Shown here piece by piece: positions 8,152-16,543 of a stretch of DNA of 40,053 nucleotides. How positions within the stretch are numbered: the first letter of the stretch is position 1; each line of letters opens with the position of its first letter. The notes under the pieces are model-generated. The model was not told the DNA's origin, did no database searches, and saw only the letters and a list, made by a program, of their open reading frames with translations. The stretch spans positions 1 through 40,053 of the forward strand of contig JABFSN010000064.1 of assembly GCA_013140575.1 (NCBI GenBank), in the 5' to 3' direction. The stretch comes from Phycisphaerales bacterium. Its GTDB lineage: Bacteria; Planctomycetota; Phycisphaerae; UBA1845. Made by a program: the position numbers and the translations under genes.

Positions 8152-9567
8152 TTGGCCGTCATTCTGATCATCGAGGATGAACCCATCCTCGCCCGCAACC
8201 TCCGCGACGCGGTGCAGTTGGCCGGTCACGAGGCGATGCTGGCCGGTTCCGGCGAGGAGGCCCTCGAGGTCGTGCCGGTACTTCGTCCGCACGTAGTCCT
8301 CACCGATTACCGGTTGCCCGGCATCAACGGTCTGGAGGTGCTGCGCCGCGTCCGCGGGACGCACCCCACGATCGATTTCGTGGTGGTCACGGCGCACGGC
8401 GAGGTAAGCGTCGCGGTGGCGGCGATGAAGGCCGGCGCCGCGGATTTCCTGACCAAGCCGCTGGACCTTCACGAGCTGTGCGTGGCCATCGATCGGGTGC
8501 TGCGGCACCAGTCGGAAACGATTGAGTTGAGTTTCCGACGGGAGCGCGAACATGCCGCCGGCGCGGTGGACAACATCATCGGCAGCTCGCCGGCGATGCG
8601 CGACGTGCGGGCACTGATCGTCCGCATCGGCAAGATTCCGGCGATGGCTTCGCGCGAGCCGCCCTGCGTGCTGATCACGGGGGAAACCGGCACGGGCAAG
8701 GACCTGGTGGCCCGGGCCATTCACCACAGCGGTCCTCGGCGGGAGGCCGCTTTCGTGCACGTCAACTGCACGGCCATTGCCGAGAATATCGCCGAATCGG
8801 AATTGTTCGGTCACGTCAAGGGGGCGTTCACCGACGCGCGAACGGACAAGCGGGGCGTGTTCGAGCTGGCCGACCGGGGGACGCTGTTCTTGGACGAGAT
8901 CGGGCACATGTCTCCGGCGCTGCAGGCCAAGCTGTTGACCGCGATCGACCACCGGATGATCCGCGCGGTGGGGGCATCGATGGACCGCAAGGTGGACGTG
9001 CACCTGGTCGCGGCAACGAATCGGAAACTGGAAGACGCAATCGACGCCGGCGAGTTTCGTGAGGACCTGTATCATCGCTTGCGCGTGGTGACGCTGGCGC
9101 TCGCGCCGTTGCGAGACCGCGGGAGCGACGTGGAGGTGCTCGCCCGGCATTTTCTGCGGCTGCACGCGGTGCGGATGGGATCGCTGGCGGAAGATTTCAG
9201 TTCCGATGCCTTGCAGGCCGTCCGGGCGTACGACTGGCCGGGAAACGTGCGCGAACTTTCGCACACCATCGAGCGCGCGGCGTTGTTCGCCGACGGGGCG
9301 TTGATCCTGCCCGTGCACCTGAATCTGCAACCGGCCGAGGGATTGACCCGCGTGGCGGTGGAAATGCCGGACGCGACGACCATCCGGCTGGATTTTTCGG
9401 AAAACAGCCCCACGCTCGAGGAGCTCGAGTACCAGATCATTGAGGCGGCGGTGAAGCACTCGTCGCACAATCTGAGCCGGGCGGCGCGGATTCTGGGCAT
9501 CTCGCGCGACGCCATACGCTATCGGCTCGAACGATTTCGGCGACGCGCGGGCGATGCCGGCGAGTGA
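8152..9567 (+). CDS. NtrC-family sigma-54-dependent response regulator
   Basis: 471 residues from a TTG start chosen because GGAGG lies 6 nt upstream (8141-8145) and the receiver domain begins at once (MAVILIIEDEP). Upstream in-frame ATGs would add about 80 residues of non-conserved sequence. The receiver domain (1-120) has phospho-acceptor Asp52 (TDYRLPG), T80 and K102. The AAA+ sigma-54 interaction domain has Walker A GETGTGKD (177-184), the sigma-54 contact loop GAFTDA (224-229; the usual form is GAFTGA), Walker B TLFLDEI and arginine-rich sensor motifs. A Fis-type helix-turn-helix lies at about 430-465 (AARILGISRDAIRYRLERF). Its partner kinase is divergent. It converges on the last gene of the glycan operon with only 26 bases between. 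Sigma-54-like promoters at 22262-22276, 22511-22526 and 33806-33821 are plausible targets (inference). Confidence 0.93.
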   Translation: MAVILIIEDEPILARNLRDAVQLAGHEAMLAGSGEEALEVVPVLRPHVVLTDYRLPGINGLEVLRRVRGTHPTIDFVVVTAHGEVSVAVAAMKAGAADFLTKPLDLHELCVAIDRVLRHQSETIELSFRREREHAAGAVDNIIGSSPAMRDVRALIVRIGKIPAMASREPPCVLITGETGTGKDLVARAIHHSGPRREAAFVHVNCTAIAENIAESELFGHVKGAFTDARTDKRGVFELADRGTLFLDEIGHMSPALQAKLLTAIDHRMIRAVGASMDRKVDVHLVAATNRKLEDAIDAGEFREDLYHRLRVVTLALAPLRDRGSDVEVLARHFLRLHAVRMGSLAEDFSSDALQAVRAYDWPGNVRELSHTIERAALFADGALILPVHLNLQPAEGLTRVAVEMPDATTIRLDFSENSPTLEELEYQIIEAAVKHSSHNLSRAARILGISRDAIRYRLERFRRRAGDAGE

Positions 9568-9593
9568 CATCGGCTCCGACGCAACGCCGTCCG

Positions 9594-10952
9594 TTATTCG
9601 ATGTACCCCAGCGCGCGTAAACGATCCACCAGAACTTCGTCCGCGTCGACTTCGCGCCGCGCCGCTGATTGGACCGCGCCCGCCCGGGGACCGGCGGCGG
9701 CTTCCATTTCTTTCGTCATGCACTCAATGACCGACGCCTCCGCCGGATCGCCGGCCAGGTCCTTGCGCTCGCCGGGGTCCGCGGCCAGGTCGTAGAGACG
9801 CACGGTTTCGTGCCCGCTCGTGTCACCGCGGTACGCGCCGCGCAGGAATTCAAGCGGCGAAAGGTCGTGGTCACGTGGAAATGTTGATTCGCGGTGCAGG
9901 CGCCGATCGCCCACGCGAATGGCCCGCAGGCAGCGCCGTCCGATGCTGAGTTCGCCATACGCGGCTGACGCCGACGTGCCCGCGGAAATGACATCGCGCC
10001 CCGGAAACACGGTCCCGACACCGCCAAGGCGAAGGAGGGTGTGCGGAAGATCGACGAGACTGACCGGTTCGGCCCGGCGCCCGCAGGCTGGTTCGATGGG
10101 GTTTGATACGATCAGCGGAACATGGGTGGTTTCGACGTGCAGCGAATGCCCGTGACCGATGCCGCCGTGGTCGAACAACTCCTCGCCGTGGTCGGCGGTA
10201 ATCACGACCGCGGTCGTGTCGCGGACGCCGCGGTTTTCCAGAATCCGCAGGAGCAGCTTGATTTTGCCGTCCAATCGGCGTACGGCCGCGTCGTACATGC
10301 GGATCAGGTCTTCACGTTCACCCGCCGAAAGCGTGACTTCTCCGCGGGCGAGGGCGCGGCGCAACCTGCTGAAATCACGCGCGCTGTACGCGGCGAACGC
10401 GCTCGTGTTGCGATCGCCGCCGAAGAGGGCGACGTGGCGCCGCCGCGGCTTGTAGGGCCAATGGGCCTCCATCAGGTGCAGGTATGCGAAGAACCGATCG
10501 TCCGCGTGTCCCGTCGCGAGCCAATCGTCCAACGCCTTCAACTGGCGATCGGCGCCCCGGCAATCGGCGACGTACGTCGAGAAGCCGCGGTTGAACCCGG
10601 TGTAGTTCTCGAGCTGCACGTTGTTAAGGAACGCCGCGCATTGCCGGCCCGTCCGGGCAAACTCCCCGGCCACGTGCGGGCAGTCGCCGGGCAATGCGTC
10701 GGTCACACAGCCGGTACGTCCGCGAAGGCGTTTGGGACCGCGCAGGACGCCGTGCTGGGAGGGATAGAGCCCGGTCAGGATCGAAGCGACTGAGGGCTTC
10801 GTCCAGGAACAGGTGCTGTAGGCGTGTTCCCAAGTCAGCCCGCGGCGGGCGAGTGCGTCGATGGTGGGGGTGGTCTCGCGACCGTAGCCGTAACACGAGA
10901 GGTGATCGGCTCGAACGCAGTCCAGGACCACGAGGACGATTCCGCGAACCAT
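9594..10952 (-). CDS. Alkaline-phosphatase-superfamily 'sulfatase-like' hydrolase/transferase
   Basis: 452 residues from the ATG at 10952, one base after the TGA of the upstream kinase gene, so translation is probably coupled. The fold is shown by the N-terminal metal motif IVLVVLDCVRADHLSCYGY (Asp11), the nucleophile region WTKPSVASILTGLYPSQHG and the second metal site TADHGEELFDHGGIGHG. The nucleophile position is Thr51 (T-x-P-S-x-A-S) instead of the Cys or Ser that is converted to formylglycine in true sulfatases. A phospho- or phospholipid-head-group transferase or phosphodiesterase is therefore at least as likely as a sulfatase. There is no signal peptide or membrane anchor, so it probably acts in the cytoplasm. 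It is the last gene of the ten-gene operon and may modify the glycan made there. Confidence 0.85.
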   Translation of the reverse strand: MVRGIVLVVLDCVRADHLSCYGYGRETTPTIDALARRGLTWEHAYSTCSWTKPSVASILTGLYPSQHGVLRGPKRLRGRTGCVTDALPGDCPHVAGEFARTGRQCAAFLNNVQLENYTGFNRGFSTYVADCRGADRQLKALDDWLATGHADDRFFAYLHLMEAHWPYKPRRRHVALFGGDRNTSAFAAYSARDFSRLRRALARGEVTLSAGEREDLIRMYDAAVRRLDGKIKLLLRILENRGVRDTTAVVITADHGEELFDHGGIGHGHSLHVETTHVPLIVSNPIEPACGRRAEPVSLVDLPHTLLRLGGVGTVFPGRDVISAGTSASAAYGELSIGRRCLRAIRVGDRRLHRESTFPRDHDLSPLEFLRGAYRGDTSGHETVRLYDLAADPGERKDLAGDPAEASVIECMTKEMEAAAGPRAGAVQSAARREVDADEVLVDRLRALGYIE

Positions 10953-10953
10953 G

Positions 10954-12402
10954 TCAGGCGGCCCCCGGCTCGCGCGCCGCGAGCGCCATGGCGTCCCGGT
11001 GGAACGCACCCGTGCTCGGCTGCGCGCACGGCTGGGACGGGGCGATGTCAACGTGGTTGCGTCGTGTGGTTTCCGTCCATAGGCCGGTGTTGTCGGATAT
11101 GGCGAGGGCGAGTTGCCAGACCGGCGCCAATGCCCCGTCCGGAAAACCCCGGGCGGTGTGCATAGCCGCCACCCGGGCCAGCGCGACGGCAAGATACCAG
11201 CCCAGTCGGGGGGAGTCGATCATCCCCCCCGCGTTATGATGGGCATCGAGAAACGCATTCAAGCGAATGAAGCCGTCATCGCCGGAGACCGAGCCGAGGG
11301 CCGCGTCCAGAACCGCATGGGCGGCGTAGGTTGCGATGTCCTGTTCGGGGTGTCCGAGACAAAGCGTGTCCCAGTCGACCAGCCAGATCGCCCGCTCGTT
11401 ACGCAGCAATTGGGCGTGGTGGAAATCGCGGTGAATGAGGGTCATGGTTTCGCGACCGGCCGTCGGGGTTTGATCGCGCAGGCGTTCGCGAATCTCCTGC
11501 AATGGCGTGGCGACGTGCGGACACAAAACGCCGAGCACGTCGTGCCAGCGATCGACCGTGTCCCATTCGTCGGCCGCGCGATGGACGCGTTCGTCGCCGA
11601 CGCACGGAAGCGAATGAATCGCCGCGGCCACCCGCGCCGCAAGGGCGACGTCCGCGGCGGCGTAATGAACCGGAGACGGCGCCGGCCAGACCTCGTCCGA
11701 AATGAGAAGCCCCAGTTCCGGCAGGGCGCCGCGCACGAGGGGCACGCGGATTTCCCCGGACGAGCGGGTGGCGAGCATGGCGGCCAGTTCGGCGGCACGA
11801 TGCAGGGAAGTCGGTCCGGGCATCCTGCGAAAACCCTTGACGAAGAGCCGGGCGCCGTCATCGTCGGTGCGGATCGCGGCGACGAAACGTCGACCCACGC
11901 GATAGGAGACCAGATTCATCGCGGGCGAGCCGGTTCGCGACGGTTCCTGCCCCGCCGGCGCAATCCTGGCGAACCGGGCGTCGGCGAGAAGGTCGTGGAG
12001 ACCGCGGGGTCGAAACAGGCGGCGGGCGGGCGGCAATTCCGGGTCGCAATCGGGGGTGGACAGCCAGGCGAATCGGACCGGGTCGGTCCGGAGTATTCCC
12101 AGCAGCGAACCGTGCTCGAAACGGATCGGTTGCTTGACGATGCGGTTTGGGGGCGAGGATATGGAAACCACACCCTGCACCGAATGCCGGCTCGCGCCCG
12201 ACGGTCCGTGGAGCGTCAGCTGAAGGTCAAACGTCAATCGGCCGTTCCGACCCGCCCATACCCGTGCGAGGCGGGTGTCGGTCAAGCCGGTTCCGGCGGG
12301 CCACACGATGGCGTTGACCAGATCGGTCAGGGCGCCCATCGGCCCGGAAGTCGGCGGGTGACAGGTCGCGTCACCAACAGGGTGTGTTGACGCGGGATTC
12401 AT
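10954..12402 (-). CDS. APH-fold phosphotransferase, third kinase of the operon
   Basis: 482 residues from the ATG at 12402, which overlaps the TGA of the preceding nuclease gene as ATGA; an upstream in-frame ATG at 12420 lies inside that gene and is less likely. The aminoglycoside-phosphotransferase/choline-kinase fold is shown by an N-lobe signature VSYRVGRRFVAAIR with a possible nucleotide-binding Lys in LFVKGF, catalytic loop HRDFHHAQ (324-331) and metal-binding DWD (LVDWDTL). The loop ends in Gln where most APH proteins have Asn. Gln also occurs here in maltokinase-type enzymes (HGDxHLGQ, from memory), which favours a sugar or polyol substrate over a drug. The first 150 residues have no recognised motif. 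It is paralogous to the two other kinases in the operon. Confidence 0.82.
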   Translation of the reverse strand: MNPASTHPVGDATCHPPTSGPMGALTDLVNAIVWPAGTGLTDTRLARVWAGRNGRLTFDLQLTLHGPSGASRHSVQGVVSISSPPNRIVKQPIRFEHGSLLGILRTDPVRFAWLSTPDCDPELPPARRLFRPRGLHDLLADARFARIAPAGQEPSRTGSPAMNLVSYRVGRRFVAAIRTDDDGARLFVKGFRRMPGPTSLHRAAELAAMLATRSSGEIRVPLVRGALPELGLLISDEVWPAPSPVHYAAADVALAARVAAAIHSLPCVGDERVHRAADEWDTVDRWHDVLGVLCPHVATPLQEIRERLRDQTPTAGRETMTLIHRDFHHAQLLRNERAIWLVDWDTLCLGHPEQDIATYAAHAVLDAALGSVSGDDGFIRLNAFLDAHHNAGGMIDSPRLGWYLAVALARVAAMHTARGFPDGALAPVWQLALAISDNTGLWTETTRRNHVDIAPSQPCAQPSTGAFHRDAMALAAREPGAA

Positions 12403-13085
12403 GGCTTGCACTTGGCGCACGGGGCGAAGCCTTTTTCCAACGCGGCCTGGTCCGAGGGGAATTCGACCAGGCGATCGGCGGGGATTTTGGGCAGCTCCTC
12501 GCAGGTGCGGCGGTGAAAATTTCCGTGGTGGGGATCGCCGGCGTACGATCGCTCGGTTCCGCCCGGGCGACGCGACCAGATCCCCCGCCGGGCCGAGCGG
12601 GCCTCCTTCTGCGCGGACAGGAGCCGCTCCGCGAATCGGTGGGACGAGGTCGTGGAACGCACGTAGGCAAGCCCCTCGCGGACGAGGGTTTCGTTGACGA
12701 AATCGTCCTCGACAAATACATAGGCCAACAACCGCCCGTCGGCGTCGCGATGCTCCTCGTCGAACCGCAGCCGAACCTTCTGCTGATCGCCGACCAGCTC
12801 CCCGTTTCGCCGCGTGGCTTCCTCGTCGAAGGGTTCGCCGCCCACCGGGGCGCGGATTCCGGCGTAAATCAGGTATTCGTCCTGATCGTTGTCGAGCTTG
12901 ATCTTCTGCCCGCTGACGGCACGCTTGACCTTGACGAAGAGGCGCTCCTCGGGGTCGGACTGCTTGGTGATTTCCTCGCGGGGGCGAAATACAATCACCA
13001 GGGCGCTCAGCGTCGCGATGGACAGGACCGCGACGCCGGCCGGAGTTCGCGCTTTGGAGAGAAGCAAATCGAACACAGTTTTCAT
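12399..13085 (-). CDS. Membrane-tethered SNase-like (thermonuclease-fold) protein
   Basis: 228 residues from the ATG at 13085, which overlaps the stop of the pseudopilin gene as ATGA. One membrane segment (about 14-33) is followed by a staphylococcal-nuclease-like OB-fold domain (about 50-165), with YAGIRAP, EPFDEEATRRN and DADGRLLAYVFV aligning to the regions that carry the catalytic Arg/Glu/Arg. The Glu and the last Arg look preserved. The first Arg position appears to be Tyr or shifted, so catalysis is uncertain. The C-terminus (about 185-228) is a small Cys/His module (FHRRTCEELPKI...CAKCKP) of the kind found after bacterial SNase domains, which probably binds a metal. The domain would face the periplasm or exterior. 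A nuclease-type gene inside a glycan operon is unexpected. Confidence 0.82.
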   Translation of the reverse strand: MKTVFDLLLSKARTPAGVAVLSIATLSALVIVFRPREEITKQSDPEERLFVKVKRAVSGQKIKLDNDQDEYLIYAGIRAPVGGEPFDEEATRRNGELVGDQQKVRLRFDEEHRDADGRLLAYVFVEDDFVNETLVREGLAYVRSTTSSHRFAERLLSAQKEARSARRGIWSRRPGGTERSYAGDPHHGNFHRRTCEELPKIPADRLVEFPSDQAALEKGFAPCAKCKP

Positions 13086-13768
13086 CGGGCGCCTCGATTG
13101 ATCTTGTCCCACATGTCCTCGAGCAAATCGTTGTCCTCGGGTTGGAACGGATGGGTCAACTCGTTGTCGGTCAGGAATCCGGTGTCGGGAACCCAGCGGA
13201 CGTCGCCGCCGAGATAGGCGGCGTTGATGCCGTTGCGATGGCCGCTGCGGATCAGCTTGGGCAGATGAAACACGTCGGTGAACAACGCGGGGTTCCCGCG
13301 GAGTTGCGACAGCGATTTACCCGTCAGGTTGTAGCGCCGGCCGTAGCTGGCACGCGTGTCCAGCAACGGCACGACCGGCCAGGGATTTTCAGGCGTGGCG
13401 AAACTATGGTAGGGGTCGGTCTGCCGCGGGCAGTACAGCGTCTCCAGCTTTTCGAGGTTCTTGCCCAGAGAAATCAACGGACCGAAGTTGGAGTCGAAAT
13501 CCCGACCGTCGTAGATCAGGTAATTGTATTGCCATGCCCCGTCATCGAGTTCATTGTTCAGATCCGGAAACCGGTCGTACACGCTCAAATACGTCGTCGA
13601 CGCCAGGTAGATCGCGTGCAGGTGGGCGCGACACTGGATGTCACGGGCCTGCACTCGCGCCCGCTTGAGTGATGGAACCAGGATCGACACCAGCAGGGCG
13701 ATGATGCCGATCACCACCAGCAACTCGATCAACGTAAAGCCGCGAGCGCGGCGCCGCAGGACGCGCAT
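13082..13768 (-). CDS. Prepilin-type (pseudopilin) protein
   Basis: 228 residues with a textbook type IV prepilin leader: a basic n-region, then G10/F11 in GFTLIELLVVIGIIALL with Glu at mature position 5. A prepilin peptidase should cleave after Gly10 and methylate Phe. The rest is a soluble domain with a planctomycete pseudopilin-like ending (GHRNGINAAYLGGDVRWVPD). Such proteins are usually carried by type II secretion or pilus-like machines. No assembly ATPase or secretin gene is in the window, so it must use machinery encoded elsewhere. The start has GAGGGA a few bases upstream and lies 16 bases after the second kinase gene. The downstream SNase gene starts inside its stop codon. Confidence 0.9.
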   Translation of the reverse strand: MRVLRRRARGFTLIELLVVIGIIALLVSILVPSLKRARVQARDIQCRAHLHAIYLASTTYLSVYDRFPDLNNELDDGAWQYNYLIYDGRDFDSNFGPLISLGKNLEKLETLYCPRQTDPYHSFATPENPWPVVPLLDTRASYGRRYNLTGKSLSQLRGNPALFTDVFHLPKLIRSGHRNGINAAYLGGDVRWVPDTGFLTDNELTHPFQPEDNDLLEDMWDKINRGAR

Positions 13769-13784
13769 GGTTCATCCCTCGCTT

Positions 13785-15185
13785 TCACTTCGTAACGCCG
13801 CCGGCGAGTCCACAGCCGGGCGTCAGGTCCGGCATCCGCCGGCTTTCAAACGTCTCGTGATCCAACAGATGCCGGGCCATTCTCCACAACAGCGGGCGGT
13901 AACCGGACGTCCGCGAGCGCAGCGCGTGCACCGCCCCCAGGCGAAACAGCGAGCTGGCCATGTAGAATGCCAGGTGGTGGCGATTCAACCGGCCGCGCTG
14001 CCCTTCGTATTCGCTTACAAACCCCTCCGCCAACGCGGGAAACGCGCACGCATCGCCGCGTGAGGCCAGTTCGCGCAGCAGGAGGTGGGCGAGGTAGTTT
14101 CCGATGTCCACGCACACGTCACCGCGGGCCATGGTGTCCAGGTCCAGAACGGTGACGCACCGGGGCGACAGGATCAGCTGCTTTTCATAAAAGTCGCGGT
14201 GGATGGCGGCCGGCTCCTTGTCGGAGGTTCGGGCCGACGCCGCCTCGAGGCGGGCGGCCAAGTCATCGGCTTCCCCGGCGACCGGGGGAATCAGGCGCCC
14301 GATGACTCGCCGCCAGCGGTCCACGACGGCATACTCGTCCCGCGGGCCGAAGGCGTCGAAGTCCCCGTGGGGCAACTCGTGTACGATGACCAGCGCCTCG
14401 ACGGCCGCCCGCGACACGGCGTCGGTTGCGTGCCCCACCGTTTCCGCCCGCGCCCCCGGCATCCACACGAACAGGGCCATGTTCAATTCGTCGTCGAATC
14501 CCACCGGCGCGGGCACGCGGACCCGGCCGCCGCAGCGCCGGCGCAGCTCCTCGCTGACCCGCAGGTGAAGTTGAATGAGCCGCCGGCCTCGATCATCGCG
14601 AAACGTCTTCCCGCAAAGATGAACGTTTTGTCCGGTCGCTTCCCCGTTCCCGAACCGCACCGTGGCCCGGCGCCCGGGCCGATAGCCGCCCAGGCGGCAA
14701 CGCAGCGAGTGTCGTTCGCCGGCACCCGCCCGGGGACGCAGCCCGAACGCCACCAGACGATCGGACATTCGATGCCGATCCAGACAAACCGACATCTGCG
14801 GCAGGAATGCGTCCCGGTCGGGTGAGCGCAGGACAAGGTCCGCGCCCGGGACCCGCATCTCCAGGCCGCGCAGCCCGTCCGCGGTCAGCGTCGGTTCCGT
14901 ACTTGCCGTGGGATCGGACGCACGCGACCGTCGGTGTTTGCGCATCGCACCCCATTCGCCGTATACCGCGTGACGTCGCCCCCGCGCCGCGAATGTCCAT
15001 TCCAGCGCGAATCCCGAAGCGACCGGCGCTCCCACCGGCCAACACCGTTCGACGCGTACGTCATCCGCGGCGCCGCCCGCGCAGATCGACGGCATCAGCG
15101 AACGGAACAAACCGGCCACGGAACCGCCGTTCAGCAGGTCGCAGTTGCGATCCTGAATCCGAACCGGAAGGGAGGCGGCGTTCAT
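13785..15185 (-). CDS. APH-fold phosphotransferase, second kinase of the operon
   Basis: 466 residues from the ATG at 15185 (MNAASLPVRIQDR), chosen because it overlaps the TGA of the upstream kinase gene as ATGA; the longer frame starting at 15395 lies inside that gene. APH fold: N-lobe signature GGYRPGRRATVRF and a candidate ATP-binding Lys in LCGKTF, an acidic helix, catalytic loop HRDFYEKQ (329-336) and metal-binding DLD (VLDLDTM). The Asn of the usual HxDxxxxN loop is Gln, as in the other two kinases. The catalytic His lies at residue 329, against 324 and 326 in the paralogues, so the three share overall architecture. Substrate unknown; a sugar, glycolipid or small-alcohol intermediate of the operon is the best guess. 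Confidence 0.82.
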   Translation of the reverse strand: MNAASLPVRIQDRNCDLLNGGSVAGLFRSLMPSICAGGAADDVRVERCWPVGAPVASGFALEWTFAARGRRHAVYGEWGAMRKHRRSRASDPTASTEPTLTADGLRGLEMRVPGADLVLRSPDRDAFLPQMSVCLDRHRMSDRLVAFGLRPRAGAGERHSLRCRLGGYRPGRRATVRFGNGEATGQNVHLCGKTFRDDRGRRLIQLHLRVSEELRRRCGGRVRVPAPVGFDDELNMALFVWMPGARAETVGHATDAVSRAAVEALVIVHELPHGDFDAFGPRDEYAVVDRWRRVIGRLIPPVAGEADDLAARLEAASARTSDKEPAAIHRDFYEKQLILSPRCVTVLDLDTMARGDVCVDIGNYLAHLLLRELASRGDACAFPALAEGFVSEYEGQRGRLNRHHLAFYMASSLFRLGAVHALRSRTSGYRPLLWRMARHLLDHETFESRRMPDLTPGCGLAGGVTK

Positions 15186-16543
15186 GCGACCTCCTCGCGG
15201 CTGGCCGCGCGAATCAGATCGTCGACCGCCCGGGTCACGCATTCCGCGACGAACGGCTGCCACCAGGGGCGCAGATGCCGCAGAATGCCGCGGGCCAGTT
15301 CCAGCCGCGAGCGGGCGGCCAGCAGATGGAACCGGGCGGGGTTCCATTCGCATCGCGATGCGTCTTTCCAGCAGGCGAGCAGGGCTCCGCGCCATCGGTC
15401 GGCGGTCACGGCGTCCACATCGTGATCGGGACGTACGCCGAGCATGTGGAGTTGTGTGGCCAGATTGGCGACGTCGATGTCGGCGGCGCCGACGGCCAGA
15501 CGTTCCAGGTCCAGAATCGCCACGCGGTTTTTCTTGACCGTCACCTGGTTCCCATGAAGATCGTTGTGCAGGGTGACGGGGGGGCCGGATTCCATGCCCG
15601 CCAATCCCCGCGGCAGCCCTTCCGCAAGGATGGACAGCGGTTCATGCAGATCCGGACACGTCGCGGTCAGGTCGGTGAGCGCGTCCGCAACGCTGTTGAC
15701 CAGACCCACGCCGGTCAGCTCGGCAAGATCGGGGATGGTCATTCCGTGGAATTCGCGCAGGGCCCGAACCACCCGCGTCATTACCTCGAACTCGTCCCCG
15801 CGACGCAATGCCTCGACCAGCGTGTCACCGCGCAGCCACTCCAACGCGAGCAGCCCGCGCCGCGGGTTGAACCCCACGACGCCGGGCACGACGAACCCCG
15901 ACGCACCGCCCCCGACGCGCCCGCAAACCTGACGGTGACGCCGTTCCAGACGCTGGCAACCGGCCGTGGGACTGGATCGCACCGCGACCCGCCGTGTGAC
16001 GACCGCACCTCCGGTCGTCGATGACCATTCGGCACGAACGCGCACCACGCATTTCTGTTCGGGCACATAACGCACCAGTTTCCGCTGCAGCGTGTCTTCA
16101 TCCACTTGTTCCCCGGATCCGCCGGACCACGATCGCCAGGTCTCCAGCACGCGATCGCGGCGGGCGAACGTGCGCAGCCCGCGAAGCCGGCGATCGTTCG
16201 GGAAGCAGTAGGCTTCCACGTCGTGCCCGGCGATGCGCAGCACGTCGCCCCGACGGGACATCGTTGCGCGCAACGGAGTGAACAACGCGAGGAGTTGTTC
16301 CTCCGGCCAGGCGCGGTCGGTCGGCGTGGCGGGGTTCCGCAGCAGGGCGTAGACCATGCGGGCGTAACGCCCCGGGTGATAGAGCGCCTCGATCAGTCGT
16401 GCCTCCCGCCAGCACTCGCGCTCCGCGGGGTCCACGCGATGCAAACGGTCGCGGGCCGCCTCCAGCACGGCCGTTGAATCCATACACGCGGGCAGCGCGG
16501 AGAGCGCGGGCTCCGTCGGCAGTGGAACGCCGCACGCTAACAT
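15182..16543 (-). CDS. APH-fold phosphotransferase, first kinase of the operon
   Basis: 453 residues from the ATG at 16543, which lies inside the last codons of the ABC exporter gene (7-base overlap). The first 130 residues carry no known motif. The APH-like part has an N-lobe signature RYVPEQKCVVRVR, an inter-lobe segment LLALEWLRGDTLVEAL, catalytic loop HNDLHGNQ (326-333) and DLE in place of DFD/DWD (AILDLERL). The last position of the catalytic loop is Gln, shared with both paralogues. It is cytoplasmic and has no membrane segment. Immediate adjacency to the exporter suggests it acts on a precursor before export. Divergence from the two other kinases is high, so they probably have different acceptors and are not redundant copies. 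Confidence 0.82.
   Translation of the reverse strand: MLACGVPLPTEPALSALPACMDSTAVLEAARDRLHRVDPAERECWREARLIEALYHPGRYARMVYALLRNPATPTDRAWPEEQLLALFTPLRATMSRRGDVLRIAGHDVEAYCFPNDRRLRGLRTFARRDRVLETWRSWSGGSGEQVDEDTLQRKLVRYVPEQKCVVRVRAEWSSTTGGAVVTRRVAVRSSPTAGCQRLERRHRQVCGRVGGGASGFVVPGVVGFNPRRGLLALEWLRGDTLVEALRRGDEFEVMTRVVRALREFHGMTIPDLAELTGVGLVNSVADALTDLTATCPDLHEPLSILAEGLPRGLAGMESGPPVTLHNDLHGNQVTVKKNRVAILDLERLAVGAADIDVANLATQLHMLGVRPDHDVDAVTADRWRGALLACWKDASRCEWNPARFHLLAARSRLELARGILRHLRPWWQPFVAECVTRAVDDLIRAASREEVA

Noticed and set aside
7906-9723. Long minus-strand frame of 605 codons over the response regulator
   Set aside because: Arg/His-rich shadow of a clearly coding plus-strand gene in high-GC DNA; no motif.
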